Below, in pieces: positions 53,101-62,900 of a DNA stretch of 64,000 nucleotides. The notes under the pieces are model-generated. The model searched no databases. It was not told where the DNA came from and saw only the letters and a program-made list of their open reading frames with translations. Location: positions 1-64,000 of the forward strand of contig BDDC01000253.1 of assembly GCA_001662425.1 (NCBI GenBank). Reading direction: 5' to 3'. The translations under genes were made by a program, and so were the position numbers. The DNA is from Chlamydomonas sphaeroides. Taxonomy: Eukaryota; Chlorophyta; Chlorophyceae; Chlamydomonadales; Chlamydomonadaceae. The stretch's first letter is position 1; the number at the start of each line of letters is the position of its first letter.

Positions 53101-56023
53101 GTGGGCCACGGCAAGTGCCCTCGCCAAGAGCCGCCGCAAACACGCGGCGCCCCACCTGCATGGTGCGCAGTCGCTCGGTGCTCATGGACACGAAAAAGTA
53201 CTTGAGCTCCTCCGAGCCAAACAGCTTCTTGTAGAAGGCCTGGATGATGGCCTGAGGTGTGTGAAGCAGGCACGCACATAGGGCGCCACCGCGGCAGGGG
53301 ACAAGGTCAGGGAAGGGCCCGGAGCAGGACCCAGGGAAGGGAAGGACCTTGGGCAGGGCAGAACCCGCCGGCTGCGGTGCCGACCTCGGCGTTGGGCCAC
53401 GCCGCGGCTCCGCACCTGCGCCGCGTGAGGGCCGCCCAGCTTGGCCACCAGCGGGTGCTTGAGGTCGTCGGCGGCCGTCGCCATCTCCTCCTGCGACACC
53501 AGCTCGTCGGGGTTGGGCGTGAAGATGGCGTCCTTGGCCGCCTCCACGTTGCTGCAAATGTCGTCGACCACGTCCTGCGGGCCAGGGAGCGAGCGGTGCG
53601 GATGTCACCCGGTGCGGGCAAGGTCCGGCTGCGCGTGTGCGGCCACAATGCTGCACGGCTGGCTGCGGCTGCGGCTGCGGCGCAGGGGCGCAGGACGCGC
53701 GGATGCCGGTGCTGCCCTATGCCATGTGGAAAGGGGCCGCGCGCTTGGCATGGCAGGGAGGGTGCATCGTGCTGCTGATTTGAGAGCCGTCGCCACGCGG
53801 CCACCGCAATGTGGCGCCAACAGGCTGCTGAGGATGAGGATGAGGATGAGGATGCTGCGCTCACCTGCGGCACCTTGAGCTCCGCCAGCGTGTCCATGAG
53901 CAGGTTCACCACCACCCCGAACCGCGCCAGGTCCAGGCCGCCCTCCTTGACCATCTGCGCATGCACGCACCTGGATAAGGGGCGAGGGGCGGGTGCCGAG
54001 CAAAGGCGACGGTCAGCCAGGCAGGCGGGGTCGCAGGCGGACTGGCAGCTGGGTTGCCTTTCTTGGGTCCCCGCTGCTGCCGCCACTGCCTGTCTTAATC
54101 CCCTGGATCTAGATTGCCCAATGACGGCAGCAAGTCACGTCCACAGGTTCCCCAGCTTGCGGTCAGAGCGACAGCGACAGCACTGCGCGCGTAAGGGCGC
54201 CAGGCGCCGGGCGCGCCAGCGCCAGCGCAAGGCGCGCCAGCGAAAGGCACGCCAGCGCAAGGCATGTCTGGTGCCGGCGCACGGACGCACCTCAGGTTGC
54301 CGACGTAGGTGCGGGGTCCGCCCATGATGTAGCGCATGAATTTCATCTGGGGGCGCAGCAGGCAGGTGGTGCTGGATTGGCAGGGCGGCGTGACCAGGAG
54401 GGGCGGGTTGCGCCGGGCAGCGGGGTTGGGCCTGGCGGCGGCGCACCCTGGGCCCAGCAGGTACGACTAGCGCCCGGGGGCATGCTAGGGCACCGGCAGC
54501 CTTGAGGCCCCACCAGCCGTCATCGCTGAGTCGATAGAGTCGATAGGGTCGACAAAGCCTATCGAGTTGTGGTGACGACGTATCGATAGGATCAGAGGAT
54601 CAACGTGAGGTGCGAGGGCTGGCACCCACCTGCTTAGCGCGCATGCGCTCCTGGGGCAGGTTGTCGAAGTAGTGCCGGACCTCGGGATTGGCAAAGAGCT
54701 GCGGGTGTGGAGGAGGGTGGCGGCGACGTCGCACCCGCGTGAGGGCGTGCCTTGGGGGTATGGGCGCGTCGCGCATGCCCCACGGCTGCGCCTGTCCCCT
54801 GCAACCCCGCGCATCCAGAGGGCCGGCTCGTGGGCGGGAAGCGCACCTTGCGGTAGAAGGCCTGCCATGGTGCGGAGAGGAGGTTGGGCCGGGCCGGGGT
54901 TTGGGCGACAGCAAGTGAACCAGGGTTTGCGATAGCGTCAGGGACGGAGCGCCGGGGTGCACGCGAGCACGCGGCACGCTGCAGCGCGCCTGGTGACGGC
55001 TCGTACCTGGATCACATCGTGTACGCGCTCGGGTCCGCCGAGCCTGTCCACAATGCCGCCCGCGTGATTGAGGTCCCCGGCGGCCTTCTTGAAGCTGTCC
55101 TTGCGGATCGTGCGCAGCGCCTGCGTGAGGAACGGCGGGTGCGGTGCCACGGGCGACGCGGGGCAGGAGCGTGTCGAGGACGGGGCGAGGGCGGCAACGT
55201 AGGTAGGCGTATTGTATTCATTGGCGAAGCGGCTGTACTGCAGCGCCAGCGTCGCGGCGAGCGGCTAGAGCGCTAGACGCATGTACACATGTGGCCGTTG
55301 GCCAGCCCTTCAGCGTCATGCGCGTGTCTAACAGCTCCACGGTGCTCGCTGTGTCGCGCTCTGTGCATAGCTCAGCGCGGAGTTGTCTGCTGGCGTCAGC
55401 ACGTCGTGCGTTCGGGCCCGGCGGACTGGGCTGCGCTGAGCACCGCGCGTTAGCGGTACCAGCACGACGCGTTGCAAGACGCTGTCCCGAGTGCCCTGCC
55501 ACCCGTTCGTACAGATTTGGGGCACAGCGTGCCACGTCGAGTGCGGCATGCAAAGGCTCTGGCAACTAGCCCCACAGCCCTCGCCCCTGTATGGCGCCGT
55601 CGATAGCATGCGGTACGCTGGGTTACATGGAGCGGTAAGCGTCAATCCTCCAATGTTCGCCGCTGGGCAGACATGCGCAGTGAATGCGCGCGTTCCCAGT
55701 GCGGTTTCCAGGAACTAGGCCCCCGCAGACAGAGGTTGGTATGTCGTCAAACTCTCCATTCCTCCCTTTCTTGGTTTCTCTGGAGAAAGGGTCATACCTG
55801 CTGCGCCTTCTGGCCAGCTTTCTGGGCGTCTTCCCACTCCTGTTGCGAATAATCGGTGGTAGGAGGTGCTGTGTCGGCTCATGGCTCAGCAGGTGGCTTA
55901 CAGGCTCGCAGCTCGCGGCTCACGAAGGCTGGCTCGGCTCACCACGATAGCCTTGACGGCCTCCTGAATTTCGTCCTCAGTGATGACGTCGGTGAAGCGC
56001 GTGCAGCTGTTGGCCGCGCCCAT
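47156..56023 (-). CDS. six-domain truncated haemoglobin (2/2 globin) with [ST]RQ[GA]S-repeat tail
   Basis: Twenty-five exons keep one frame for 1169 residues: 56023-55943, 55839-55798, 55120-55007, 54861-54847, 54698-54630, 54346-54291, 53970-53865, 53574-53416, 53251-53156, 52956-52889, 52696-52648, 52415-52359, 52090-51905, 51627-51497, 51287-51182, 50969-50864, 50712-50621, 50359-50306, 50166-50053, 49864-49835, 49495-49469, 49290-49105, 48957-48836, 48736-48166 and 48028-47156. Five domains follow the group-1 truncated-globin plan: LGG-type A/B start, B-helix FY(R/K/A)(K/R)LF, MRY(L/I)(M/L/F) E-helix, and proximal His in C(V/K)HA. A linker like AAKDAIFTPNPDELVSQEEM separates them. Domain 6 (SLYARLGGDAAV..., about 48495-48000) is divergent: LH replaces FY, but AAAHLARD keeps a His. 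Heme binding and O2/NO chemistry are inferred from family. An in-frame TGA precedes the ATG, but an acceptor-like CTCACTCAG also lies just upstream. Confidence 0.92.
47395..47833 (-). repeat. coding tandem repeat, [ST]RQ[GA]S-xAAPA units
   Basis: The last exon of the globin gene encodes eleven copies of (S/T)RQ(G/A)S spaced about 12-14 residues apart by Ala/Pro/Ser stretches, then SRIPS and later SRVPS variants. The DNA is a degenerate repeat of about 40 bp. Each unit fits an R-x-x-S basophilic kinase site; phosphorylation is inference. Confidence 0.88.
49738..49815. other. AT-rich island in globin intron
   Basis: About 78 bp of strongly AT-rich DNA (including CATTAATAATAGAATCATAT) sits in the intron between the exons ending 49835 and starting 49495, in otherwise very GC-rich sequence. 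Short CATCATC / GATGATG arms near its ends are inverted. Confidence 0.7.
50588..50606 (+). repeat. dispersed repeat B, copy 2
   Basis: CATTCATTCTTATTCCACA in a globin intron, 15 bp from the donor at 50620, matches 18 of 19 bases at 9901-9919. Flanking CCC before and A-rich bases after are also partly shared. Confidence 0.55.
51650..51722. repeat. GAGGGCGA-type tandem repeat in globin intron
   Basis: Two to three long units of GAGGGCGAGAGGGCGAGGGC separated by GAGGTAAGT / GAGGTCAGC. One unit contains a good extra donor-like GTAAGTGAG. It lies in the intron upstream (in gene orientation) of the exon at 51627. Confidence 0.75.
53829..53854. repeat. (GAGGAT)n simple repeat in globin intron
   Basis: About four GAGGAT units directly beside the donor of the exon ending at 53865. 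Confidence 0.8.
54200..54266. repeat. short GCCAGCGCAAGGC tandem repeat in globin intron
   Basis: Four to five imperfect units of about 14 bp with the core CGCCAGCG(C/A)AAGGC lie between the exons at 54346-54291 and 53970-53865. Confidence 0.7.
54531..54590. repeat. TCGATAGG inverted/direct repeats in globin intron
   Basis: TCGATAGG at 54540-54547 faces CCTATCGA at 54558-54565 (8-bp arms, 10-nt loop). A third TCGATAGG follows at 54583-54590. A similar CTATCGA / TCGATAG pair lies at 7090-7120 in an mTERF-like gene intron. Confidence 0.6.
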
Positions 56024-56905
56024 GGCTTGGGCGAAACTTGCTGAGTGAGGGCAGTTTCAGAAACGTCGAGAGGAGTCTTGCACGCGTGTGGGAAGACCGC
56101 TGCGCTGCGCCTGCTAAGCAGTGCGTCGCGGAGTGTATGGAAGGGGCGTTGCAAAGCTCTCCGGTTTGGCCGAGAGGATCCCTGCTCGATACGGCGTGTA
56201 CGACAGGGTCGCAGGCATATTGAGCAGCGGCAGCAGAGGCGGCTTGGTGCCGATCCGTACAAGGCACCGTCGCGTGGGCGCAAGCCTGCAGCTCACTCGC
56301 AGTAGAGTCGGCAGGTGGCAGCGCGCGTGCACGGGGAGGCGCGGGGAGCCCGACCGCACTTGCTGCCACGTGCCACGGCCAACTCGTAGCGCTGGGCTCC
56401 TGCGCATGCGGCGCGCCAAGCTCCTTGCTCACAGGCGCCGTGACCGGCTTCAGCGCATACGCGCACGACCGTGCATGGCAGCGGGACCCACTGGCGGCCC
56501 ACACTTCGCGAGCAGGCGGCCCACAGCCCCTCACCTCGGCCGCACCTTGTTCTGCAGTCCGCACCCGCTCTTCGCCCCATGAGACCCATGGTCAGGCGCC
56601 TCCTGCCAGCCGCACCCCGGCGTCCACCCCGACGCCCATCCCGACGCCCAACCCACCCAGCTGCCCGCCAGCCGTCGCTCACGGCCCGGGCCCGACTGTG
56701 GCCACACCCAATACACCAGCCCACGCCGGCCACCCTCCCTGCGCCCACTCGGCCCGACACCACACAGCCGCCACGCACGCACGCACCCACGCCCACGCCC
56801 ATGCGACACCTGCAACCCTCCCCATTCCCCCATCCCCGCCCTGTCCCCGAGCCACCGCCGCCCTGGCCAACCCCGCCACCCGGGCCGCCGCCACGCCGCT
56901 CGCCC
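56024..56905. other. intergenic region between ValRS and globin genes
   Basis: Both genes are on the minus strand. These 882 bp hold the ValRS 3' UTR and the globin promoter. The part from 56600 to 56900 is C-rich with CACGCAC-type runs. No separate gene is seen. If the globin ATG is internal, an upstream globin exon could lie here. Confidence 0.45.
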
Positions 56906-59900
56906 CTACTTCTGCTGCAGCGCCGACACCTGCGCGATCTTGGCCTCCACCAGCGCCAGCTTCTCGCGCGCCTCGCGCTCCTGGCCGCGCGCCTCCTCCA
57001 CGTACTGCACGGCGGCGAGGCCACACGGGGCAGGGGGGTACGGGCACATACGCTCAGCCGCACGCTGGCACACAGGTGGACAGCGCAAACTCAGTCTTCA
57101 TAAGGGCCCAGCGCAGCGCGCAGCGCGCAGCGAGCAGCCCCCCAGCCACCGTGCCCCAGCCTCCTGCCCCAGCCTCCTGCCCCAGCACCTCCCGCAGCAC
57201 CGCGCACCTCTGGCGACGCCTTGGACATGAAGCCCGGGTTGTTGAGCTTGCCCATGATGCCGCCCAGCTCCTTGTCCAGCTTGGCCTTCTGCTTGCCCAG
57301 CCGCCCCAGCTCCTTGGCCACGTCAAACAGGCCCGCCAGCGGCAGCAGCACCTGGGAGCGATGAGGGCGATGGGAGCGCGCTGCAGTGTGGGAACGCTGA
57401 CCGAGCAGCACGGCCGCGCGGCCGTGAGCGCCGGTGGGTGGCGGGACGCGGCAGCGCCCGCCGTCCCCCGCACACAAGGATGTGTAACTAGCCCCGGGCC
57501 GGCGCAGCACGCCGTACCTGCACACCCTCCTTGACCACCAAGCTGACGCTGGAGCCGCCCGCTGCGTCGCCCGCCTCCGCCGCCGACGCCACCAGCCGCA
57601 CCGCCGCGGGGTCCAGCCGTGCGAGCAGGCACACCACCGCCAGCTCCGACTGCAGCGCCTGGGGATCCGGCGAGCGAGGGAAGGGGCCAGGGAAGAGATG
57701 TAAAATGGAGCGAGGATGCAAGGGCAGCGGCAGGGCTTGCAGGGTGCAGGCCGAGCCGACCAGCACCGGGCCCTTGCCCTAGCTACCCACCCCGTCTCCC
57801 GGCCAGCAGTCTGCGCGCACTGCCCCATGCACTGCACTGCAGAGCTCCACACGCATCAACCCAGGGCGTGCCGCGCGGAACTTGCTACTACATCTTCCTA
57901 GTTCTGAACACACGCTCTCGTGCACTCGCGCCACTGAGGGCGCCACCGAGGGCGCACCTCGCGCGTGGCGGCGTCCTCGATCACGAGCGTCGCGCCGATC
58001 TTGCGCCCGGGCTCCACGTTGTACTCGGCCCGCGCGTTGCGCAGCGCCTTGACGCAGCCCTTGAGCACCTCAAAGGACGCCAGCGCCGCAGTGTCCACGG
58101 GGCAGCCGCGCTGCGGCCAGGGCGCCACGATGAGCGCGTCACCTGGGGGCGCGTGTGTGTGTGTGTGGGGGGGGGCAGGCTTGTCGGACGAGCATGTTGT
58201 GTGAGGAAGGTGGTCCGAAGACTGCTTGCACGGGCGCGACGGTTGACGGTTGACGGTTGACGATGCGGGCGAGGTGGCGAGGTGACGGGTCAGCAGGGCC
58301 GCAGCGTGCGGGCGCTCGGTGCGCACCCTTGTGCGGCAGCGCCTGCCACAGCTCCTCGGTCACGAAGGGCATGAAGGGGTGCAGCAGGCGCAGCACCGAC
58401 TCGAACACGTACACCAGCGTCGCCCGGCTGGCGGCCTGCGCGGCCGCGTCGCCGCCGTAGGTGCGCGTCTGCGGGCAGGCGGCCGGGAAGGAGGGGCGCG
58501 GCTTCGGCAGATGTTGACGTCGGCACCCGGCACCCTCAGTCTGGGCCCAGCGCCAGGGCCCAGACTGAGGGTGGCGGCTGACCGCTGGGCTGCAGAGGTG
58601 CATGCGCGTGGTGCAGGTGCAGGGCCGAGGTGCAGGTGCAGGGCCGAGGTGGGCCCCGACGGCAGCAGCTGGGCCTCGGTGCCACGGGGGGGTGCTGAGG
58701 GCGGTGTTCAAGAAAGGGCAGCGGCGGCCGCATGCCCCGCCAGCCTCCACGCCCCGCCAGCCTCGCACGCCCGGCCCGCCTCGCATGCGGCCGTGGCGCA
58801 CCTTGGAGGCCTCAATGGCCCAGTCCGCGAACTCGTCCCACAGGAAGTTGTAGGCGTCGATGCCGGCCGTGTTGTAGTCGTACTTGTCGTACCGCTCGCT
58901 CACGCCGTCAATGGTCTGACGGGCAGGGAAGGGCAGGGCAGAAGCCGGGCACGGGCCTCGCGGCGGTCGGTTAGGGACGGCGGCTTCGCGGCAGGCGTGG
59001 GGCGGGTGAGTGCCCGTGGAGTCGTCGCCCCGCTCCCTGCTGCACCCCTTTGCAACGTTGCCAGCCCCTCCGCATGCCCAGCGACTCATCCAGACACCCC
59101 CACAGCCCAACCACCCAGTAGTTTGGCCGTCCAGCCAGCCAGGGCCCAAATCCTCTCCACCAAGGCCCCTCCATGGCCCTACCCATCCCTGGCCCCACCA
59201 CTCCATACAGCCCCACCCCACCAAGGCCACCACCAAGGCCCCACCACCCCTCCATGGCCCCACCAAGGCCCCACCATGGACCCACCTGGTGCAGCAGGCT
59301 CACGATCCACCGCTCCACCAGCGGCAGCCGTTGCAGGTCGGCCTGGCTGGACAGCGACACGCCACGCAGCGACTCCCACTCCTCCGCGCTGACCTGCGGC
59401 CGGAGGAGGATAGGCCGGGGCCGGGGGTTGGGCACGGGAGCAGGGATACGTCCGGCGGTCGCAGTCGGTGCGCCCAACAGCAACAACATCGGGGCACTGC
59501 TATGTTGGAGGGGCGTGGTGTCATTGAACAGCAAGGGGCTCACCTTGTCCAGGTTGAAGAGCACGAACTTGCCGGCGTTCCACAGCTTGTTGGTGAAGTT
59601 GCGCGAGGCAGTGACGCGCTCCAGCGACAAGTTAAGGTCCTGGCCCACGGTGGTGCCTGCACGGGCGCGACGCGAGCGCGGGGTGGGACCGGGGGACGGC
59701 GTCACACGAGCCGCACCAACCCTCGCAGCAGCATCTCGCCCCTGTGCCCCACGCTGCCGGACGCAGCAGCCCTGCATCCCCGCAGCCCTGGTCGCCCAAC
59801 CCATGCAGCAGCGCCGCCGCCGCCGCAACCTGCGCCCCACGCATGCTGCGCCCGGCCACAGCCAGCACGGCGCCACAGCAGGGCCGCATGCCGCACCCGT

Positions 59901-62900
59901 GGCGAGCGTGAAGCGCAGCGCGTCCGTGCCGTACTGCGCGATGGTGTCCAGCGGGTCCACCACGTTGCCCAGGCTCTTGGACATCTTGCGGCCCTTCTCG
60001 TCGCGCACCTGAGGCGGCGGCAGGCGGGGATATGAGCCGGTGGGAGGGCAGGTGGCAGCAGTGGGCCGGGGCCCGGCTGCGGCCACGCCTTTGCTATGCC
60101 CGGCCCACAGCAGCCCGGGGGCCCGTACCCTATCCAGCAGCCTCTGTGCTGCTGCGCCCCCTGCCTCCTGCCTCCCGCCCCCTGCCTCCCGCCTGCCTGC
60201 CCTGCCCTGCCGTGCGCCCCTCCCTCACTGACCAGGCCGTGCAGGTAGATAGTGGAGAAGGGCGGCTGGCCGGTGAACTCCAGGCCCATCATAATCATGC
60301 GAGCCACCCAGAAGAACAGGATGTCGTGGCCCGTCTCCATCACCTGCCCGGGGGAGGAGCGCCAGGGAGGCGCGTCAGTGGAACGTGGTGTGTACGCCGG
60401 GCGGCGCACAGTCAGCCAGGCGCACATCAGCACGTGGATCCTTCACCGCGGCGCCGCCAGCCACTCGCCTGCGTGGGGTAGAACATTTTGAAGTCGGGTG
60501 ACTCGGTCTTGGGCCAGCCCAGCGTGGAGAAGGGCCACAGGCCGCTGCTGAACCAGGTGTCCAGCACGTCCTCCTCCTGGTGGCGGCAAGGGAAGGGGAG
60601 AGGATGACGGGGGGCACGGACAGGCTGTGGGCCGCCAGGCGGCAGGGCGGCAGGCACGGTGGGCGCGCCGGGACGCTGCAGCCCTGCCCGCGCGGGGCGT
60701 GACGTAGGCACCAGCTACCGTTACCCACAGCCCTGCGGTCCCTTTCCCCAGCAAGCACTCCGTCTGGCTCCCTCCGTCCCGCTGGCAGCCCAACCCCGGC
60801 ACGCCAGCCCCGGGGGGCGGCACGCACCTGCCGCAGCGCGCAGCCGGGGCCGTGCGCCGCCTCCGCCAGCCGCCGGGCCTCGTCCTCGTTGCGAGCCACG
60901 ACGTAGGAGGCGGAGCGGCCCTCGGGCGAGGCGGCCGCGGCCTCGGCGCTGGGGAAGACGTACCAGACGGGGATGCGGTGGCCCCACCACAGCTGCCGGC
61001 TGATGCACCAGTCCTGCGGGAGGCCCAGCGTGCGTGTCGCGTGTGAGGATGCGAGCAGGCTGACATATGGGCATGGGCATGTTGGGCGAGCATACAAAGC
61101 AGCCGGCAGCCGGCAGCCTCCCGCTTGGCCCTGCCGGGCCGCGGAGGCCTCGCAGCGCCGGTGGTGGCTGCGAGAGCCGCTGTGCCGGCACCCCCTTGCC
61201 TTGATGTTCTCCAGCCAGTTGTTGTAGACCTTGCCGAAGCGCTCCGGCATGATGGTGATGCGGCCGTCCGCCACCGCCGCCAGCGCCGGCTCCGCCAGCG
61301 GCGCCATGCGCACAAACCACTGCTCGCTCACCAGCGGCTCCACCACCTCACCGCTGCGCTGGCTGCGCGGCACGCTGCGGGGACCCAGCAGCGGCGGCGG
61401 CGGGCAGGGAGGAGGCGTCGCACAGCAGGCGGGGGCAGAGGTGCAGCAGGTTGGACGCGGCAGCTTGCTCTTGCTCCCGCAGCTCCTGCTCCACTCCCTG
61501 GCTGCCGGGCCCCTTTCCTACCCTTGCAGCCCCGCCTGGCCTGGCCTCCCCTCACGCAAAGTCCCGCTCCCACCCCATCCGCTGACTCTCTGCCCGCCCA
61601 ACTTCCTGATTCCCCCAATGCAGCCCTTCGTTCCCTGCCCTCCCTCACCGGCTGGTGTGGGGCTCCCGCTTGATGACCAGCCCCGCCGCCTCCATGTCGG
61701 CCCACAGCGCCTTGCGCGCCTCGAAGCGGTCCAGGCCCGAGTACTTGCCCGCGGCGCCGTTGAGCGTGGCGTCCTTGTTCATGATGTTGATGATGGGCAG
61801 GCCGCAGCGCTTGCCGATCTCGTAGTCGTTGATGTCGTGGCCTATGCCGGCGCAGCACACAACGAGGGATCAGCAAAGGGCGCAGCAGCAGTGCAGAGCT
61901 GAGCAGCGACCGGCGCACGCAGCAGCCCCTACCCGGCGTGCAGGACCAACTCACACGCTGGGGTTCCGTTCTACCTAACACTGGAACACCCAGCAGCCAA
62001 CAGACGGGTGCGAGCGGTGCGCGAGCCGCGGCCCCACACACCCAGCCCGAGCGCGTGGCGCCCGCACCTGGCGTGACCTTGAGCGCGCCCGTGCCAAACT
62101 CGCGGTCCACGTACTCGTCGCCGATGATGGGGATGGTGCGGCCGCCGCTCATGGGCACCTCGCACTGCTTGCCGATCAGGTGTCTGGCCGGGGGGAGACG
62201 CACGGGGTCAGGGTTACAGATCTCAACGCACACGTGCACCACGGCGCGAGGCGCTGGTGGCGAGGTTGCCGGGGGCGCCAGGCGCGTTGCGGCTTGCGGA
62301 CAGGAGGAGATGCAAGGGGCGGTCCCGCTAGGGGCCCCCTGCCTGCTCACAGTTGCGCAGCGGCACCTAGACCTCGCTGCTTGCATACCGGTGCCCGTGC
62401 GGTTCACTGGCGCCGCTCGTCCTCCGGGTGCACCGCCCCACGCACCGGCCCGCACAAACACAAGCCCAGCCTCCCACGCCCCTCCCCGCCCCCTCTCCCC
62501 CTCGTGCCTCACTTGTAGCGCTCGTCCTCCGGGTGCACCGCCACCGCCGTGTCGCCCAGGATGGTCTCGGGCCGGGTGGTGGCTACCGGCAGGAACTCGC
62601 CGGTGCCGCCCGCCACCGGGTACCTGGGGGACGGCACGGCGGGGGGGGGGCGGGTGGGAGGGGACGGCTGNNNNNNNNNNNNNNNNNNNNNNNNNNNNNN
62701 NNNNNNNNNNNNNNNNNNNNNNNNNNNNNNNNNNNNNNNNNNNNNNNNNNNNNNNNNNNNNNNNNNNNNNNNNNNNNNNNNNNNNNNNNNNNNNNNNNNN
62801 NNNNNNNNNNNNNNNNNNNNNNNNNNNNNNNNNNNNNNNNNNNNNNNNNNNNNNNNNNNNNNNNNNNNNNNNNNNNNNNNNNNNNNNNNNNNNNNNNNNN

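Noticed and set aside
48000..56023. A cluster of six separate globin genes
   Set aside because: There are no start or stop codons between domains. Splice phases are compatible at every one of the 24 junctions, and the linkers are conserved.
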